Below, piece after piece: positions 26,267 to 35,542 of a stretch of DNA of 64,000 nt. The DNA lies in assembly GCA_963771505.1 (NCBI GenBank), contig CAVYTO010000002.1:434001-498000 (forward strand). Direction: 5' to 3'. The notes beneath the pieces were generated by a model. It saw only the letters and a program-made list of their open reading frames with translations, made no database searches and was not told the origin of the DNA. Source of the DNA: JAJPHW01 sp963771505 (GTDB lineage: Bacteria; Acidobacteriota; Terriglobia; Terriglobales; Acidobacteriaceae). Each line of letters starts with the position of its first letter. Positions within the stretch are counted from its first letter, which is position 1. Both the position numbers and the translations under genes were made by a program.

Positions 26267-27946
26267 ATGGCAATCATGGCAGAGAAAAAGTCGGTTTTCG
26301 TGAACGGTGAGAATGGCTCGAGAATTTCAACGCTGTCCCATGCCGACGAGTTGGAACGGGCCCAGGATTTAGCGCGACGCTATCGCTGCGAGTTTATCGA
26401 TCTTCACAATTTCCAGTTGCACCACGATCTTTTCCGCAAGATTCCGGTGCATCTGATGTTTTCGCACAACTTTGTTCCGCTCGAAGAAACCGACGACGGA
26501 CGCCTGGCCATCGCCATCGCCGACCCCAGCAAGCTGATGATGATTGACGAAATCGGCATGCTGCTCCGGCAGCGCATCGTGACCAAAGTCGCGACCCTGG
26601 CGCAGATCACCGAAATCCTCAAGAAAACCGAGCAGTCGAAGCGCGTTCTCGAAGACGCCAGCGAAGGCTTTACGCTGGACGTGATCCGCGACGACGAAGG
26701 CGCAGCCGACGACAGCATCTCCATCGACCGCTTAACTGCTCAAGGCGACATGAGCCCGATCATTCGCCTCGTCGACACCACGATCTTCACCGCGCTACAA
26801 AGACGAGCAAGCGACATCCATATCGAGACGCAGGACGATGCCGTGTGCATCAAGTTCCGCATTGACGGCGTTCTTACCCAGGCCATGCCTCCGATCGCGA
26901 AAGAACATCACTCGACCATCATTTCGCGTATCAAGATCATGAGCGAACTGGACATTTCCGAACGCCGGGTTCCTCAGGACGGCCGTTTCCGCGTGAAGTA
27001 CGGCCAGCCGCAGCGTCCCATCGATTTCCGCGTCTCGGTGATGCCATCGATTCATGGCGAAGACGCTGTGCTCCGCGTGCTCGATAAGGAATCGATGAGC
27101 GAGAAATTTCGCAAGCTGACGCTTGACGTGGTCGGTTTCGCGGAAGACGACCTCAAACGTTTCCGCCGCTTCATCCATGAGCCTTATGGCATGGTGCTGG
27201 TTACGGGGCCAACCGGCAGCGGTAAAACCACAACCCTGTACGCCGCGATTAACGAAATCAAAACCGACGAAGACAAAATCATCACTATTGAAGATCCGGT
27301 TGAATATCAGCTTCGGGGAATCACCCAGATTCCGGTAAATGAAAAGAAGGGCCTGACGTTCGCGCGTGGATTACGGTCGATCTTGCGGCACGACCCTGAC
27401 AAGATCATGGTCGGCGAAATCCGTGACGCCGAAACCGCCCAGATCGCCATTAACTCCGCGCTCACCGGTCACCTCGTATTCACCACCGTTCACGCGAATA
27501 ACGTCGTCGACGTGCTGGGCCGGTTCCTCAACATGGGTGTCGAAGCCTACAACTTTGTTTCCGCTCTGAATTGCATTTTGGCGCAGCGGCTGGTGCGTTT
27601 GATCTGCGAATCCTGCAAAATGCCTGTGCACTATTCCCCGGAAATTCTGGAAGCAGGCGGGCTGGTTCCAACAGAATGGGAAGGAATTAATTTCTACGAA
27701 GGCCAGGGCTGCATCGAGTGCGCAGGGTCAGGATTCAAAGGGCGTTCTGCCATACACGAGCTGCTCGAGTTGAGCGACCGCATTCGAGAAATGATTCTGG
27801 CGAAGAAACCTACTTCCGAAATCAGGCGCGCCGCCCGCGAAGAAGGCATGCGTTTCCTGCGCGAGTCGGCCCTTGATAAAGTCCGCGCCGGCTTGACCAC
27901 GCTGAAGGAGATCAACAAAGTTACCTTCATCGAAAGCATGAGGTAG
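26267..27946 (+). CDS. pilB: Type IV pilus / type II secretion assembly ATPase (PilB/GspE)
   Basis: 559 residues. An N-terminal MshEN/GspE-N domain (about 25-125) precedes the ATPase core. Walker A GPTGSGKT lies at about 314-321, Walker B in DPDKIMVGEIRDAETA, and the histidine box in GHLVFTTVHANN. The tetracysteine zinc motif of PilB/GspE is present as CESCKMP and CIECAGSG. ATP hydrolysis powers pilus or pseudopilus extension from the cytoplasmic face. It lies 28 bp after pilC. An ATG at 26276 is an alternative start. Confidence 0.96.
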   Translation: MAIMAEKKSVFVNGENGSRISTLSHADELERAQDLARRYRCEFIDLHNFQLHHDLFRKIPVHLMFSHNFVPLEETDDGRLAIAIADPSKLMMIDEIGMLLRQRIVTKVATLAQITEILKKTEQSKRVLEDASEGFTLDVIRDDEGAADDSISIDRLTAQGDMSPIIRLVDTTIFTALQRRASDIHIETQDDAVCIKFRIDGVLTQAMPPIAKEHHSTIISRIKIMSELDISERRVPQDGRFRVKYGQPQRPIDFRVSVMPSIHGEDAVLRVLDKESMSEKFRKLTLDVVGFAEDDLKRFRRFIHEPYGMVLVTGPTGSGKTTTLYAAINEIKTDEDKIITIEDPVEYQLRGITQIPVNEKKGLTFARGLRSILRHDPDKIMVGEIRDAETAQIAINSALTGHLVFTTVHANNVVDVLGRFLNMGVEAYNFVSALNCILAQRLVRLICESCKMPVHYSPEILEAGGLVPTEWEGINFYEGQGCIECAGSGFKGRSAIHELLELSDRIREMILAKKPTSEIRRAAREEGMRFLRESALDKVRAGLTTLKEINKVTFIESMR

Positions 27947-28004
27947 ATCGCGCGGCCTGTGCCTCTATACTGCTTGTGCGCATTACTGTTGTGCCCATAA
28001 TTTT

Positions 28005-28901
28005 ATGAGTGCGAAAAGTAAATCGGGATCGCGTCCCCGGCTGGCGTGTGAGATCGCCGCCGATGGCATCATCGCCGCTCGCGTGTCTGACTCGGGTGAG
28101 ATGATCGCCACATGCGCTTCCAGTAATCTGGGCCAGGGCAGCCTGGCACCGGACTTGACCGAGAACAATCTGCGCGAGCGGAGTGACGTTTTGCGTTCGC
28201 TCGGCGATACACTCCGCACCGTAAGCGGACGCTCGCGTGACGTAATCGCAGTTCTTCCCGACGCCGCCGTGCGAGTGGTTCTCCTGGATTTCGAGACCCT
28301 GCCCACAAAGCCAGAAGAGGCTGAAGGCGTAGTGCGCTTCCGGCTCAAGAAATCGCTTCCATTTGACGTCGATAAGGCGCGAGTTTCCTATCAGGCGCAG
28401 ACTTCTGGCGCTGGTGTGCGAGTGATCGCCGCCGTCTCGCTAATGACGGTGATCGAAGAATACGAATCGGCATTTCGGGAAGCCGGGTACGTTCCGGGAA
28501 TCGTGTTGCCTTCCATGTTGGCGGCTCTAGGAGCTGTGGAGGCACAACGCCCGACCATGGTCATCAAAGTCGACGCGCGGACCACCAGCATCGCCATCAT
28601 GGAACAGGAACAACTCCTCCTGTTCCGCACCATAGAAAACGCGCGCGGCGTAAAGATCACCGGCGATGAACTGGCTGAAGAAGTCTATCCGTCAGTAGTC
28701 TTCTTTCAGGACACTTATCAGCTCAACCTTGAACGAATTTACGTAGCGGGCCTGTCGGAAACTGGCGGCGCATATACGGCCTTGCAAGGCCAGACAGAAG
28801 CGACGGTTGAAGAACTCGTCAGCTCCTCGCAACTGGGGCCGGATGCCGTATCTATTCCTAAATGGCGGATGGGCGGAGTCGTCGGAGCATTGCTCTCATA
28901 A
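28005..28901 (+). CDS. pilM: PilM-like actin-fold pilus assembly protein
   Basis: 298 residues. Segments LACEIAADGIIAARV, LDFETLPTKPEEAEGVVRFR and LKKSLPFDVDKARVSYQ match the PilM / GspL-cytoplasmic fold, related to FtsA. It should bind the cytoplasmic tail of the PilN-like protein. The N-terminus lacks the long ATP-loop consensus of canonical PilM, so sequence similarity is moderate, but position before PilN and PilO supports the call. It lies three bases before pilN. Confidence 0.82.
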   Translation: MSAKSKSGSRPRLACEIAADGIIAARVSDSGEMIATCASSNLGQGSLAPDLTENNLRERSDVLRSLGDTLRTVSGRSRDVIAVLPDAAVRVVLLDFETLPTKPEEAEGVVRFRLKKSLPFDVDKARVSYQAQTSGAGVRVIAAVSLMTVIEEYESAFREAGYVPGIVLPSMLAALGAVEAQRPTMVIKVDARTTSIAIMEQEQLLLFRTIENARGVKITGDELAEEVYPSVVFFQDTYQLNLERIYVAGLSETGGAYTALQGQTEATVEELVSSSQLGPDAVSIPKWRMGGVVGALLS

Positions 28902-28904
28902 ATC

Positions 28905-29525
28905 ATGCGGGTGAACATCAATCTCGCGAGCCAGCCGTATGAAGACGCGCGACGCTTTTGGTTCAAGTGGGGCGCCGGGATTGCCGCGCTTGGAATTTTC
29001 ACGCTGGCGCTGATTTATCTGGCGGTCGCGGGATGGTTCCTGGCACGCCGCGATCGCGAAATGATCCGCAGCCGCGAAGCGCAAATCGCGGTGCGCGATG
29101 GGCAAAAGGCGGAAGCCCAGGCTTTAATGAATCTTCCCGAAAACACGAGCACGCGCGACCGGTCGCAGTTCTTGAACGATCTTTTCCAGCGCAAAGCATT
29201 TTCGTGGACGAAAGCTTTCGAAGATCTGGAACGCTTGATGCCGCCTCGGCTGCACGTAGTTTCAATTCAGCCAGAAATGTCCGCGGACAATCAATTGCAA
29301 ATCAAGTTTGTGGTCGCGGGCGAGTCTCGCGAGCGTGCTTTGGAACTGGTGCGCCACATGGAAGGCTCACAGCGCTTCCAGCAGACGCAGATCGAACGCG
29401 AATCTTTTTCCACACAAGGTGCCTCCGAAGTCCATTTTGACATCACCGCGCTCTACGTTCCGGAGAGCGAAATGCAGGCGCGGCCAGCCATACACGTAAA
29501 CGCCGCGCGGAAAGGCGGCTTCTAG
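28905..29525 (+). CDS. pilN: PilN-like inner-membrane assembly protein
   Basis: 206 residues. The first residues RVNINLASQPYEDARRFW are a classic PilN N-terminal motif (INLxP-like) that docks into PilM. One membrane helix follows (GIAALGIFTLALIYLAVAG), then a coiled coil and a ferredoxin-like domain. The stop overlaps the next start by one base (TAGTG). It forms the PilN-PilO heterodimer in the periplasm. Confidence 0.85.
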   Translation: MRVNINLASQPYEDARRFWFKWGAGIAALGIFTLALIYLAVAGWFLARRDREMIRSREAQIAVRDGQKAEAQALMNLPENTSTRDRSQFLNDLFQRKAFSWTKAFEDLERLMPPRLHVVSIQPEMSADNQLQIKFVVAGESRERALELVRHMEGSQRFQQTQIERESFSTQGASEVHFDITALYVPESEMQARPAIHVNAARKGGF

Positions 29526-30106
29526 TGCCTGATCTACGGGAAACCCGCCGCAAGCTCAAAGTCGGCTTCGCCGCTCTGGCGCTGGTGGATGTAGTTGCTG
29601 TGGTTCTTTTATTTTCGCCTCTGATCGGCTCGGAGCAATCCCGGCGCACTCAACTCGACGGGCTGTGGAAAGAAGAGCAGCAGAAAACGCGCGAAGTTGA
29701 ACCCCTTGCCGGGCTCGACAAGAAAATCCCCGCGGCGCGGCGGCAGATTGACGACTTCTACAAAGATCGCTTCACCGCTCAAGAATCCGACATTTCCACC
29801 GACCTCGGTAAATTGGCACAGCAAAGCGGCGTCAAGATCATGGACATCAAGTACAGTCAAAAAGACCAGGACGCTCCGTCATTGCGCGAAACCGGCGGAA
29901 TCGATCCCGCCACGATTGGACTGCGCCATTTACAGATTGAAGCGGGCTTTGACGGAAATTATGTGCAGCTCATGCGCTTTGTAAACGGCCTTGAGCGCAA
30001 TCGCTTGTTCTTCCTCGTCGATAGCGTTGAATTGGGCGGGCAGGAATCCGGCACCGTTCAGTTAAAGATGAAGCTGGAGACTTATCTGAAATCGAGTTCG
30101 ACATAA
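29525..30106 (+). CDS. pilO: PilO-like inner-membrane assembly protein
   Basis: 193 residues. A membrane helix (FAALALVDVVAVVLLFSPL) is followed by a coiled coil (QLDGLWKEEQQKTREVEPLA) and a ferredoxin-like periplasmic domain with LRHLQIEAGFDGNYVQLMRF, typical of PilO/GspM. GTG start overlapping the pilN stop. Works with PilN as alignment complex between PilM and the secretin side. Confidence 0.82.
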   Translation: MPDLRETRRKLKVGFAALALVDVVAVVLLFSPLIGSEQSRRTQLDGLWKEEQQKTREVEPLAGLDKKIPAARRQIDDFYKDRFTAQESDISTDLGKLAQQSGVKIMDIKYSQKDQDAPSLRETGGIDPATIGLRHLQIEAGFDGNYVQLMRFVNGLERNRLFFLVDSVELGGQESGTVQLKMKLETYLKSSST

Positions 30107-30679
30107 ATGAAGCTGGGACTGGAAAGCCGCAATAAAACTATCGCCGCGGGGGTGTTGCTCCTGGTGGCGCTGGGCTTATTCGTGAACTGGCTCATCGGGT
30201 CGTCGTCATCGGGGCCAACCGCGTCGCCGGTCGTATCCGCCGCCCCAACCGGTCCGCTGGTGCGCACCAAACTCGGCAAAGGCAAGAGTAAAACGCTCAC
30301 GCGCTCGCTCGATCCCACCCTGCGCTACGATTGGCTGGCAAACAGCGAAGACGCCAAGTACGCTGGCAATGGCCGAAACATTTTTGCGGACCAGGCGGAA
30401 ATACCTACGCCAATCGCGTCGGCTAAGAAAGCTCCAGTCGACAACACGCCGCCGCCCCCGCCCCCTCCGCCGCCAATCAACTTGAAATTTTTCGGCTTCG
30501 CCAACAAACCGGGCGAATTGAAGAAAATCTTCCTCGCCGAAGGCGAAGACGTGTTCATCGCCCGCGAAGGCGACATTGTGGACCGCCGCTACAAGGTGAT
30601 CCACATAACGCCCACAGCGGTTGAGATTGAAGACGTTTTGAACAACAACCGCCAGAGCATTCCGCTGACGCAGGCATAG
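30107..30679 (+). CDS. PilP/GspC-like periplasmic linker protein
   Basis: 190 residues. One N-terminal membrane helix (KTIAAGVLLLVALGLFVNWL), a disordered region with a nine-proline run (about residues 114-122), then a small beta domain: INLKFFGFANKPGELKKIFL and VFIAREGDIVDRRYKVIHI. This is the HR-domain layout of PilP and GspC, which contact the secretin. It begins directly after the pilO stop. Assignment to PilP or GspC is not resolvable here, and no secretin gene is in the window. Confidence 0.75.
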   Translation: MKLGLESRNKTIAAGVLLLVALGLFVNWLIGSSSSGPTASPVVSAAPTGPLVRTKLGKGKSKTLTRSLDPTLRYDWLANSEDAKYAGNGRNIFADQAEIPTPIASAKKAPVDNTPPPPPPPPPINLKFFGFANKPGELKKIFLAEGEDVFIAREGDIVDRRYKVIHITPTAVEIEDVLNNNRQSIPLTQA

Positions 30680-30702
30680 CAATTAAGAGGCGACTGAGTC
30701 CA

Positions 30703-31728
30703 GTGTTCCCTAAGCCCAATCCACGATTCGCCGGCGACCGCCCTAGTTTCGCGCGACGCTCCTCGCGCGGCTACATCCTGCTTACCCTGATTCTGTTTAT
30801 TGCGCTGCTCATCATCGCGGCGCTAGCCATCGCGCCGGCGATCATATTTCAAGTGAAACGTGACCGCGAAGAAGAAATGATCCACCGCGGCGTGCAATAT
30901 TCGCGGGCCATAAAAAAATATGTGAAGAAAACGGGCCGCTACCCTTCGCGCCTCGAAGACCTCGAAAAGACAAACGAAATCCGCTTTCTACGTAAGCGCT
31001 ACAAAGACCCAATCACCGGCAAGGATTTCAAATTGCTGCACCAGGGTGAGGTGAAGACAGCATTCGGAGCGGGCATCGCCGGAGCGAATCCGTTGGCTGG
31101 AGTAAACGGGCTTAACGGCGGCGTCGCCGGAGCACAGGCGCTGCAAAATCAGTTGGCGCAAGCAACACAAGCAGTCGCAGCCCAGGGCGCTGGACCGAAT
31201 GGGCAGGTTGTCGCCGACGCAGGAGACGATGCCACCGTGCTTCCCAACCAAGCGGGCGGACAAACAATCGTGAACGGCCAGAGCGGCCAAGGGGGACAAA
31301 ATGTCGTAGGCGGCCAGCCCGGCCAGCCCGGTACGCTGGGGCAGGCAGCCGGGACGAATTCACCCTTCGGCGCACAGGTTTTTGGCGGCGGCCCGATTAT
31401 CGGAGTTGCCAGCACCAGCAAAGCCAAATCGATCCGCGTGTTCAACAAGAAAGATCACTACAACGATTGGCAGTTCATCTACGACCCGTCTTCCGACCGC
31501 GGCGGGCTATTGAACACCCCAGCGCAACCGGCTCTCCAGGGCAGCACCAACCTGAACGGAGCGCAGCAAAACGGCCAGCCGGGCGCAGGCCCGAATGGCA
31601 ACAACTCATCTCCATTCGGCCAACCGAACGGAAATAACACGTCGCCATTTGGCGCGCCGGGCAATGGACCGAATCAAGGCCCCAGCACTCCGCAGACGAC
31701 GCCCACCGATCCTCAACCGCAGCAATAA
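30703..31728 (+). CDS. Atypical pseudopilin-like protein with Gly/Asn/Gln-rich tail
   Basis: 341 residues, GTG start. A basic leader of about 23 residues ends in RG|YILLTLILFIALLIIAAL, a prepilin-peptidase-like site and helix. Residue 5 after the cut is threonine, not the usual glutamate, as in minor pseudopilins of the GspK type. Residues about 50-110 are a GspG-like region (GVQYSRAIKKYVKKTGRYPS and YKDPITGKDFKLL). From about residue 115 the protein is low complexity, rich in Gly, Gln, Asn and Ala (GQSGQGGQNVVGGQPG), except for a short conserved island, HYNDWQFIYDPSSDRGG. It is the last gene of the assembly operon. Confidence 0.75.
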   Translation: MFPKPNPRFAGDRPSFARRSSRGYILLTLILFIALLIIAALAIAPAIIFQVKRDREEEMIHRGVQYSRAIKKYVKKTGRYPSRLEDLEKTNEIRFLRKRYKDPITGKDFKLLHQGEVKTAFGAGIAGANPLAGVNGLNGGVAGAQALQNQLAQATQAVAAQGAGPNGQVVADAGDDATVLPNQAGGQTIVNGQSGQGGQNVVGGQPGQPGTLGQAAGTNSPFGAQVFGGGPIIGVASTSKAKSIRVFNKKDHYNDWQFIYDPSSDRGGLLNTPAQPALQGSTNLNGAQQNGQPGAGPNGNNSSPFGQPNGNNTSPFGAPGNGPNQGPSTPQTTPTDPQPQQ

Positions 31729-31740
31729 TCGGCAAAAGAA

Positions 31741-31766
31741 AACCCCATCGGGAAGATGGGGTTTCC
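31741..31766. terminator. Bidirectional terminator between pseudopilin and Fe-S carrier genes
   Basis: AACCCCATC (31741-31749) pairs with GATGGGGTT (31755-31763). On the minus strand the stem is followed by TTCTTTTGCC, so it best serves the convergent Fe-S carrier gene; on the plus strand TCC follows. Confidence 0.75.
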
Positions 31767-31789
31767 TGATCCAAACCAGACCTACATAA

Positions 31790-32173
31790 TTAGACGCTGA
31801 ATGACGATCCGCAACCGCAGGTGCTCTTCACGTTCGGATTCTCGAACTTGAATCCCGCGCCTTCGAGGCTCTCGACGTAATCGACAACGCAGCCGTTGAG
31901 GTACATCACGGAAGTTGCGTCCACGTAGACCTTCAATCCGCCCATATCGAACACTTTGTCCATCATGCCGGGGGCGTTTTCAAACGCCATTGAATAGGAG
32001 AAGCCGGAGCATCCTCCGCCGACCACGCCAACACGCAGGCCGGACGGAACCGGAGTCTGTTGCCCCATAATTTCCTTAACCTTGACTACGGCGTTAGGAG
32101 TCAGGCTGATGGGCGCCGCTTTCACTGCCGGTGCCGTTTCTGGGTTCGCGGACGGGGTAACTGTCGTGGCCAT
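31790..32173 (-). CDS. A-type iron-sulfur cluster carrier (ErpA/IscA/HesB family)
   Basis: 127 residues. The three cluster-binding cysteines are present: C55 in VGGGCSGFSY and C119/C121 in KSTCGCGSSF. The first 20 residues are a non-conserved alanine/proline-rich extension. Role: accepts Fe-S clusters from a scaffold and inserts them in target enzymes in the cytoplasm. ErpA and IscA cannot be told apart here. An ATG with GGAGAG upstream supports the start. Confidence 0.93.
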   Translation of the reverse strand: MATTVTPSANPETAPAVKAAPISLTPNAVVKVKEIMGQQTPVPSGLRVGVVGGGCSGFSYSMAFENAPGMMDKVFDMGGLKVYVDATSVMYLNGCVVDYVESLEGAGFKFENPNVKSTCGCGSSFSV

Positions 32174-32286
32174 TTGATCTCTCCTTATAAATCGTTCTGT
32201 CCTAAGTATACCAAAACGAACCTCTGCTTCCGCATCTGGCTTCGTTATCTAATAGATGCCAAAGCGGGCCTTCCCGCCGCAAATAC

Positions 32287-32317
32287 TTGATTCGGGGCTT
32301 GACGGCAGGTCTATAAT
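32287..32317 (+). promoter_or_regulatory. Candidate promoter of the small two-helix membrane protein
   Basis: TATAAT at 32312-32317 with TTGATT at 32287-32292 and a 19-bp spacer, which is long. About 60 bases before the ATG at 32378. Confidence 0.35.
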
Positions 32318-32377
32318 TCGCCCATATGACCCTTACCCGGCTTCCCTGCCGGATAAAGATCAGTACCGAGGTGAACA

Positions 32378-32653
32378 ATGTCTCCTTCTTTGCTCGGATT
32401 GCTGATTGCCTGGGGAGTTCTCACCGGTTTGCTGGTGGTCGTGCTGATCTATCGCAGCACCCTCACCATGCAAGAAGACGATCAACTCTTTCTCAACGCG
32501 TCTGAAGACCACATGGCGCGAGAGCAGCATGAGATCATGCGTCGGGTGGATAACCTTCGCCCTTATGTAGCGTGGCTGGGTGGCGCGTCCGCGCTGCTAA
32601 TTGTGGCCATTGCCGGGTTGGCCGCGTACCAGCGGCTGACGCTGGTTCAATAA
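32378..32653 (+). CDS. Small membrane protein with two helices
   Basis: 91 residues. Helices LLGLLIAWGVLTGLLVVVLIY and LGGASALLIVAIAGLAAYQ flank a charged loop containing TMQEDDQLFLNASEDHMARE. GAGGTG precedes the ATG. I do not recognise a family, though the acidic QEDDQLFL loop looks conserved in character. No operon partner is evident. Confidence 0.7.
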   Translation: MSPSLLGLLIAWGVLTGLLVVVLIYRSTLTMQEDDQLFLNASEDHMAREQHEIMRRVDNLRPYVAWLGGASALLIVAIAGLAAYQRLTLVQ

Positions 32654-32773
32654 ATCTGGCTGGCTGAACGGCCAGTGGAGCTGTATCGATGCCACGAAGT
32701 CCTGTGGTGTGTCCGCAGACAGCCATGGTTCCCACCTGGCTGAATCTCTCGCGTAAAATTACCTATCGCATCG

Positions 32774-34081
32774 ATGAGAAATCTTTTCCAATTCTTTGGG
32801 ACTTTCTGCGCCCTGCTCGCTCTTTCCCTCAGTTGCGCGCCGCCGGCCTCAGGCTACTCGGTGCTTACGCACGAAGAACTCATTGACCTGGCATGGAACG
32901 ATTCGATCCAGCCATTTCTGTTGGCACGGTATCCCAGGTCGACCGACGCGCAGCTACGCGAAGCGCACTCTTTCGCTTACGGCGGATCGGCCATTCAAGA
33001 CATGGGCTACTATCCTTTCGGCAAAGAATTTTTTAGCGACCTGCTGCATTATGTACGCACCGGAGACTTCATCGAAAATCTGTTTCGCGATGCGCGCAAC
33101 GTCGATGAACTGGCTTTTGCTATCGGTGCGCTCTCTCATTATTTAGGGGATTCAATCGGTCACTCTCTCGCCGTCAACCGCGCCACCGCGATCTCTTTCC
33201 CCAAGTTAGAGCAGAAATATGGGCCGAGCGTCGCCTACGACCAGAGCCCGCACAGCCACATTAGGACTGAGTTTGCTTTCGATGTCGGCCAAATGGAGAA
33301 TCGGGCATTCGCGCCGCCTGCATACCTCCGCTTTATCGGATTGAATGTCCCGCGTCGGTTGCTGGAGCAAGCCTTCCTTGAGACCTACGGCTTCGATTTA
33401 CACGAATTGTTTGCGCAATCGCGTGGAGCGGTTCGCAGCTATCGAACCTCAGTACGAAGTTTCATTCCCCGCTTCGCCGAAGCCGAAGTGGTGCTGCACG
33501 GACACAAGTTTCCGCCAAATCCCGACAGCGACGCCTATCGGATATTTTCGGAGCGAGTTTCTCGGACCGGTTACGACCGGCATTGGCAGCACACCGCGAA
33601 ACGGCCGGGATTTCAGGCGCATCTGCTGGCGATACTGGTGTTCATCGTGCCCAAGATTGGGCCTGCGTCCGATCTCGCCATAAAAATTCCTACGCCTGAG
33701 ACCGAAGATTGGTATCTCAAGAGCGTGAACCACACGGTGGACGTGTATCGCTCGACCCTCACCGAATTTGGATCGAATGCGAACGCGCCGCCGACACTTA
33801 CAAACCTCGACCTCGATACCGGACAAGCCATCAAGCCCGGAGCGTATCCACTAACCGACAAAACCTATGCCAAACTGCTGCACCAATTGACTGAGCAACC
33901 GGGCCGCAGAATTTCTAAGGCGCTAAAGAAAAACATAGAAGCCTACTATCAGGATGCGAACGCGCCCGGCGTGATCAAGAAAGATGCAAACGCGTGGAAG
34001 CGCGTGACCGACGACCTCGACACCGTGACCAGAATGGGTGACATCGAGCATCCGCAAAGCCGCACCGACGCGACACAATAA
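32774..34081 (+). CDS. Zinc-dependent phospholipase C-like exported protein
   Basis: 435 residues with a signal peptide (FFGTFCALLALSLSCAPPASG). The mature start is YSVLTHEELIDLAWNDSI. The motif AFAIGALSHYLGDSIGHSLA, with AHSFAYGGSAIQDMGYYPFG earlier, is the histidine-rich metal-binding pattern of the zinc-dependent phospholipase C / S1-P1 nuclease superfamily. The C-terminal third is less conserved. Activity on phospholipids is family inference only. The gene directly precedes an SDR gene, with nine bases between stop and start. Confidence 0.8.
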   Translation: MRNLFQFFGTFCALLALSLSCAPPASGYSVLTHEELIDLAWNDSIQPFLLARYPRSTDAQLREAHSFAYGGSAIQDMGYYPFGKEFFSDLLHYVRTGDFIENLFRDARNVDELAFAIGALSHYLGDSIGHSLAVNRATAISFPKLEQKYGPSVAYDQSPHSHIRTEFAFDVGQMENRAFAPPAYLRFIGLNVPRRLLEQAFLETYGFDLHELFAQSRGAVRSYRTSVRSFIPRFAEAEVVLHGHKFPPNPDSDAYRIFSERVSRTGYDRHWQHTAKRPGFQAHLLAILVFIVPKIGPASDLAIKIPTPETEDWYLKSVNHTVDVYRSTLTEFGSNANAPPTLTNLDLDTGQAIKPGAYPLTDKTYAKLLHQLTEQPGRRISKALKKNIEAYYQDANAPGVIKKDANAWKRVTDDLDTVTRMGDIEHPQSRTDATQ

Positions 34082-34091
34082 GGAGATGAAC

Positions 34092-34859
34092 GTGAGACTC
34101 AAAGAAAAAGTTGCCATCGTTACCGGAGCGGCCAGCGGCATCGGACAAGCCATCGCAACCGCCTTTGCCAGTGAAGGCGCGGCCGTCGTAGTCGATTACG
34201 TGGGCGATGCGTCGAAGGCCGAAGAGACCATGGGCAAACTCAAGGCCATCGGCGGTCGTGCAATCGCGGTGGCGGCGGACGTATCCGATCCTGATCAGGT
34301 ACAGAAATTGATCGAACAAACGGTAGCGGCGTTTGGCCGCGTGGATATCCTCATAAACAACGCTGGCATTGAATTCAAACATCCGTTTCTCGAGTATCCA
34401 TTCGATCTGTGGAACAAAGTAATTGCTGTCGATCTAACCGGGCCATTTCTTTGCGCGCAAGCGGCGGCGCGGCAGATGGTGAAGCAAGGCGGCGGCGGAC
34501 GCATCGTCAACATCTCTTCGGTTCATGAAGATTTGCCCATGGTGACGAACGCTCCTTATTGCGCTGCCAAGGGCGGCCTCAGAATGTTGATGAGAACGAT
34601 GGCCGTCGAACTGGCACCGCACCAGATCACCGTCAACAACATCGGTCCGGGAGCGATTTTTACTCCCATCGATAAAGACGTCGAAGCTGACGCGAAGATC
34701 GAAGGCCAGTTGATGGAGGAAATTCCCTTGCGACGATGGGGACGCCCGGAAGAAGTCGCGGAGATGGCCGTGTATCTCGCATCCGATGCCGCAGGCTACG
34801 TCACCGGAAGCACGCACTTCATCGACGGCGGCATGTTGAGGAACGCGGGAAGCCTGTGA
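34092..34859 (+). CDS. Short-chain dehydrogenase/reductase (SDR)
   Basis: 255 residues. NAD(P)-binding motif TGAASGIG (11-18), NNAG (about 89-92), catalytic S143 with Y156-x3-K160 (NAPYCAAKGG) and the C-terminal FIDGG motif are all present, so a classical SDR of the glucose-1-dehydrogenase / 3-oxoacyl-ACP reductase type. GTG at 34092 is preferred because AGGAG ends six bases upstream; an ATG at 34086 touches the ribosome site. Substrate unknown. Confidence 0.92.
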   Translation: MRLKEKVAIVTGAASGIGQAIATAFASEGAAVVVDYVGDASKAEETMGKLKAIGGRAIAVAADVSDPDQVQKLIEQTVAAFGRVDILINNAGIEFKHPFLEYPFDLWNKVIAVDLTGPFLCAQAAARQMVKQGGGGRIVNISSVHEDLPMVTNAPYCAAKGGLRMLMRTMAVELAPHQITVNNIGPGAIFTPIDKDVEADAKIEGQLMEEIPLRRWGRPEEVAEMAVYLASDAAGYVTGSTHFIDGGMLRNAGSL

Positions 34860-34949
34860 GTTAGAGAGCCCGCTCGAGTTGCGCGCTCGCGTTTGAAGTT
34901 CGCCACACGCTGTGTTAGCCTTCGTGCCGATTACGAAAGGCAGACTCCC

Positions 34950-35375
34950 ATGAAGCGTATCGATTGGTTGTTGCAGAGTGCGTTAGCTGCGGTGATCGTG
35001 CTCGGTTTCGTTGGAACGATTCAGTTGTTAAGCGCGCAGGATTTGAAGAGCGGCAAACTGCTCCAGCAGACGGACGTGGCCGGCGCAAAGGACATGACCG
35101 CCATGGCCGTCATGCGCGAGATACCCGGCGGCAAAGAAAGCGGTAAACATACCCAGGCAGGAAACGAGATCGCGTACATCGTCCACGGATCGGTAATTTT
35201 TGAGGCCCAGGGCAAGCCGCCCGTCACGCTCAAAGAAGGCGACTCATTCCAGACCTCGGCTGGAGAAGTTCACAACGTGAAAAATGCCAGCGCCACCGAA
35301 CCGGCGAAGGCATTGGTTTTTTACGTCGCAAAAAAGGGAGCGGAGGTAGAAGAGCTATCGACTCCGGCGAAATAA
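34950..35375 (+). CDS. Exported cupin-domain protein
   Basis: 141 residues. A signal peptide or anchor (WLLQSALAAVIVLGFVGTI) precedes a single cupin barrel: KESGKHTQAGNEIAYIVHGS and LKEGDSFQTSAGEVHNVKN. The two cupin motifs have histidines and a glutamate in metal-ligand positions. The ATG at 34950 gives a normal signal peptide. Ligand and activity unknown. It is the last gene before the tRNA-Leu integration region. Confidence 0.82.
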   Translation: MKRIDWLLQSALAAVIVLGFVGTIQLLSAQDLKSGKLLQQTDVAGAKDMTAMAVMREIPGGKESGKHTQAGNEIAYIVHGSVIFEAQGKPPVTLKEGDSFQTSAGEVHNVKNASATEPAKALVFYVAKKGAEVEELSTPAK

Positions 35376-35486
35376 CGCACTCACAGCCGTGGGAATTGGA
35401 AAGATGCAATCGCTCGATCTTGTCGCGGCAAGTAAATGAGCCCGTCACAAGTGGTTTCGCCCGCCGGGTCGAGCTGAGCCCCCGCG

Positions 35487-35542
35487 TGGTGCCGGGAACA
35501 GGCCTTGAACCTGCACGCCTTTAGGGCACTGGATCCTAAGTC
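35487..35542 (-). pseudogene. tRNA-Leu 3' fragment (outermost left attachment site)
   Basis: 56 bp matching the 3' part of the intact tRNA-Leu at 38695-38780 (CCA end through T arm, variable arm and anticodon loop) with one substitution in the T arm. It stops exactly after TCCTAAGTC, in the anticodon loop. It is read as the host 3' half displaced by integration. Confidence 0.85.
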
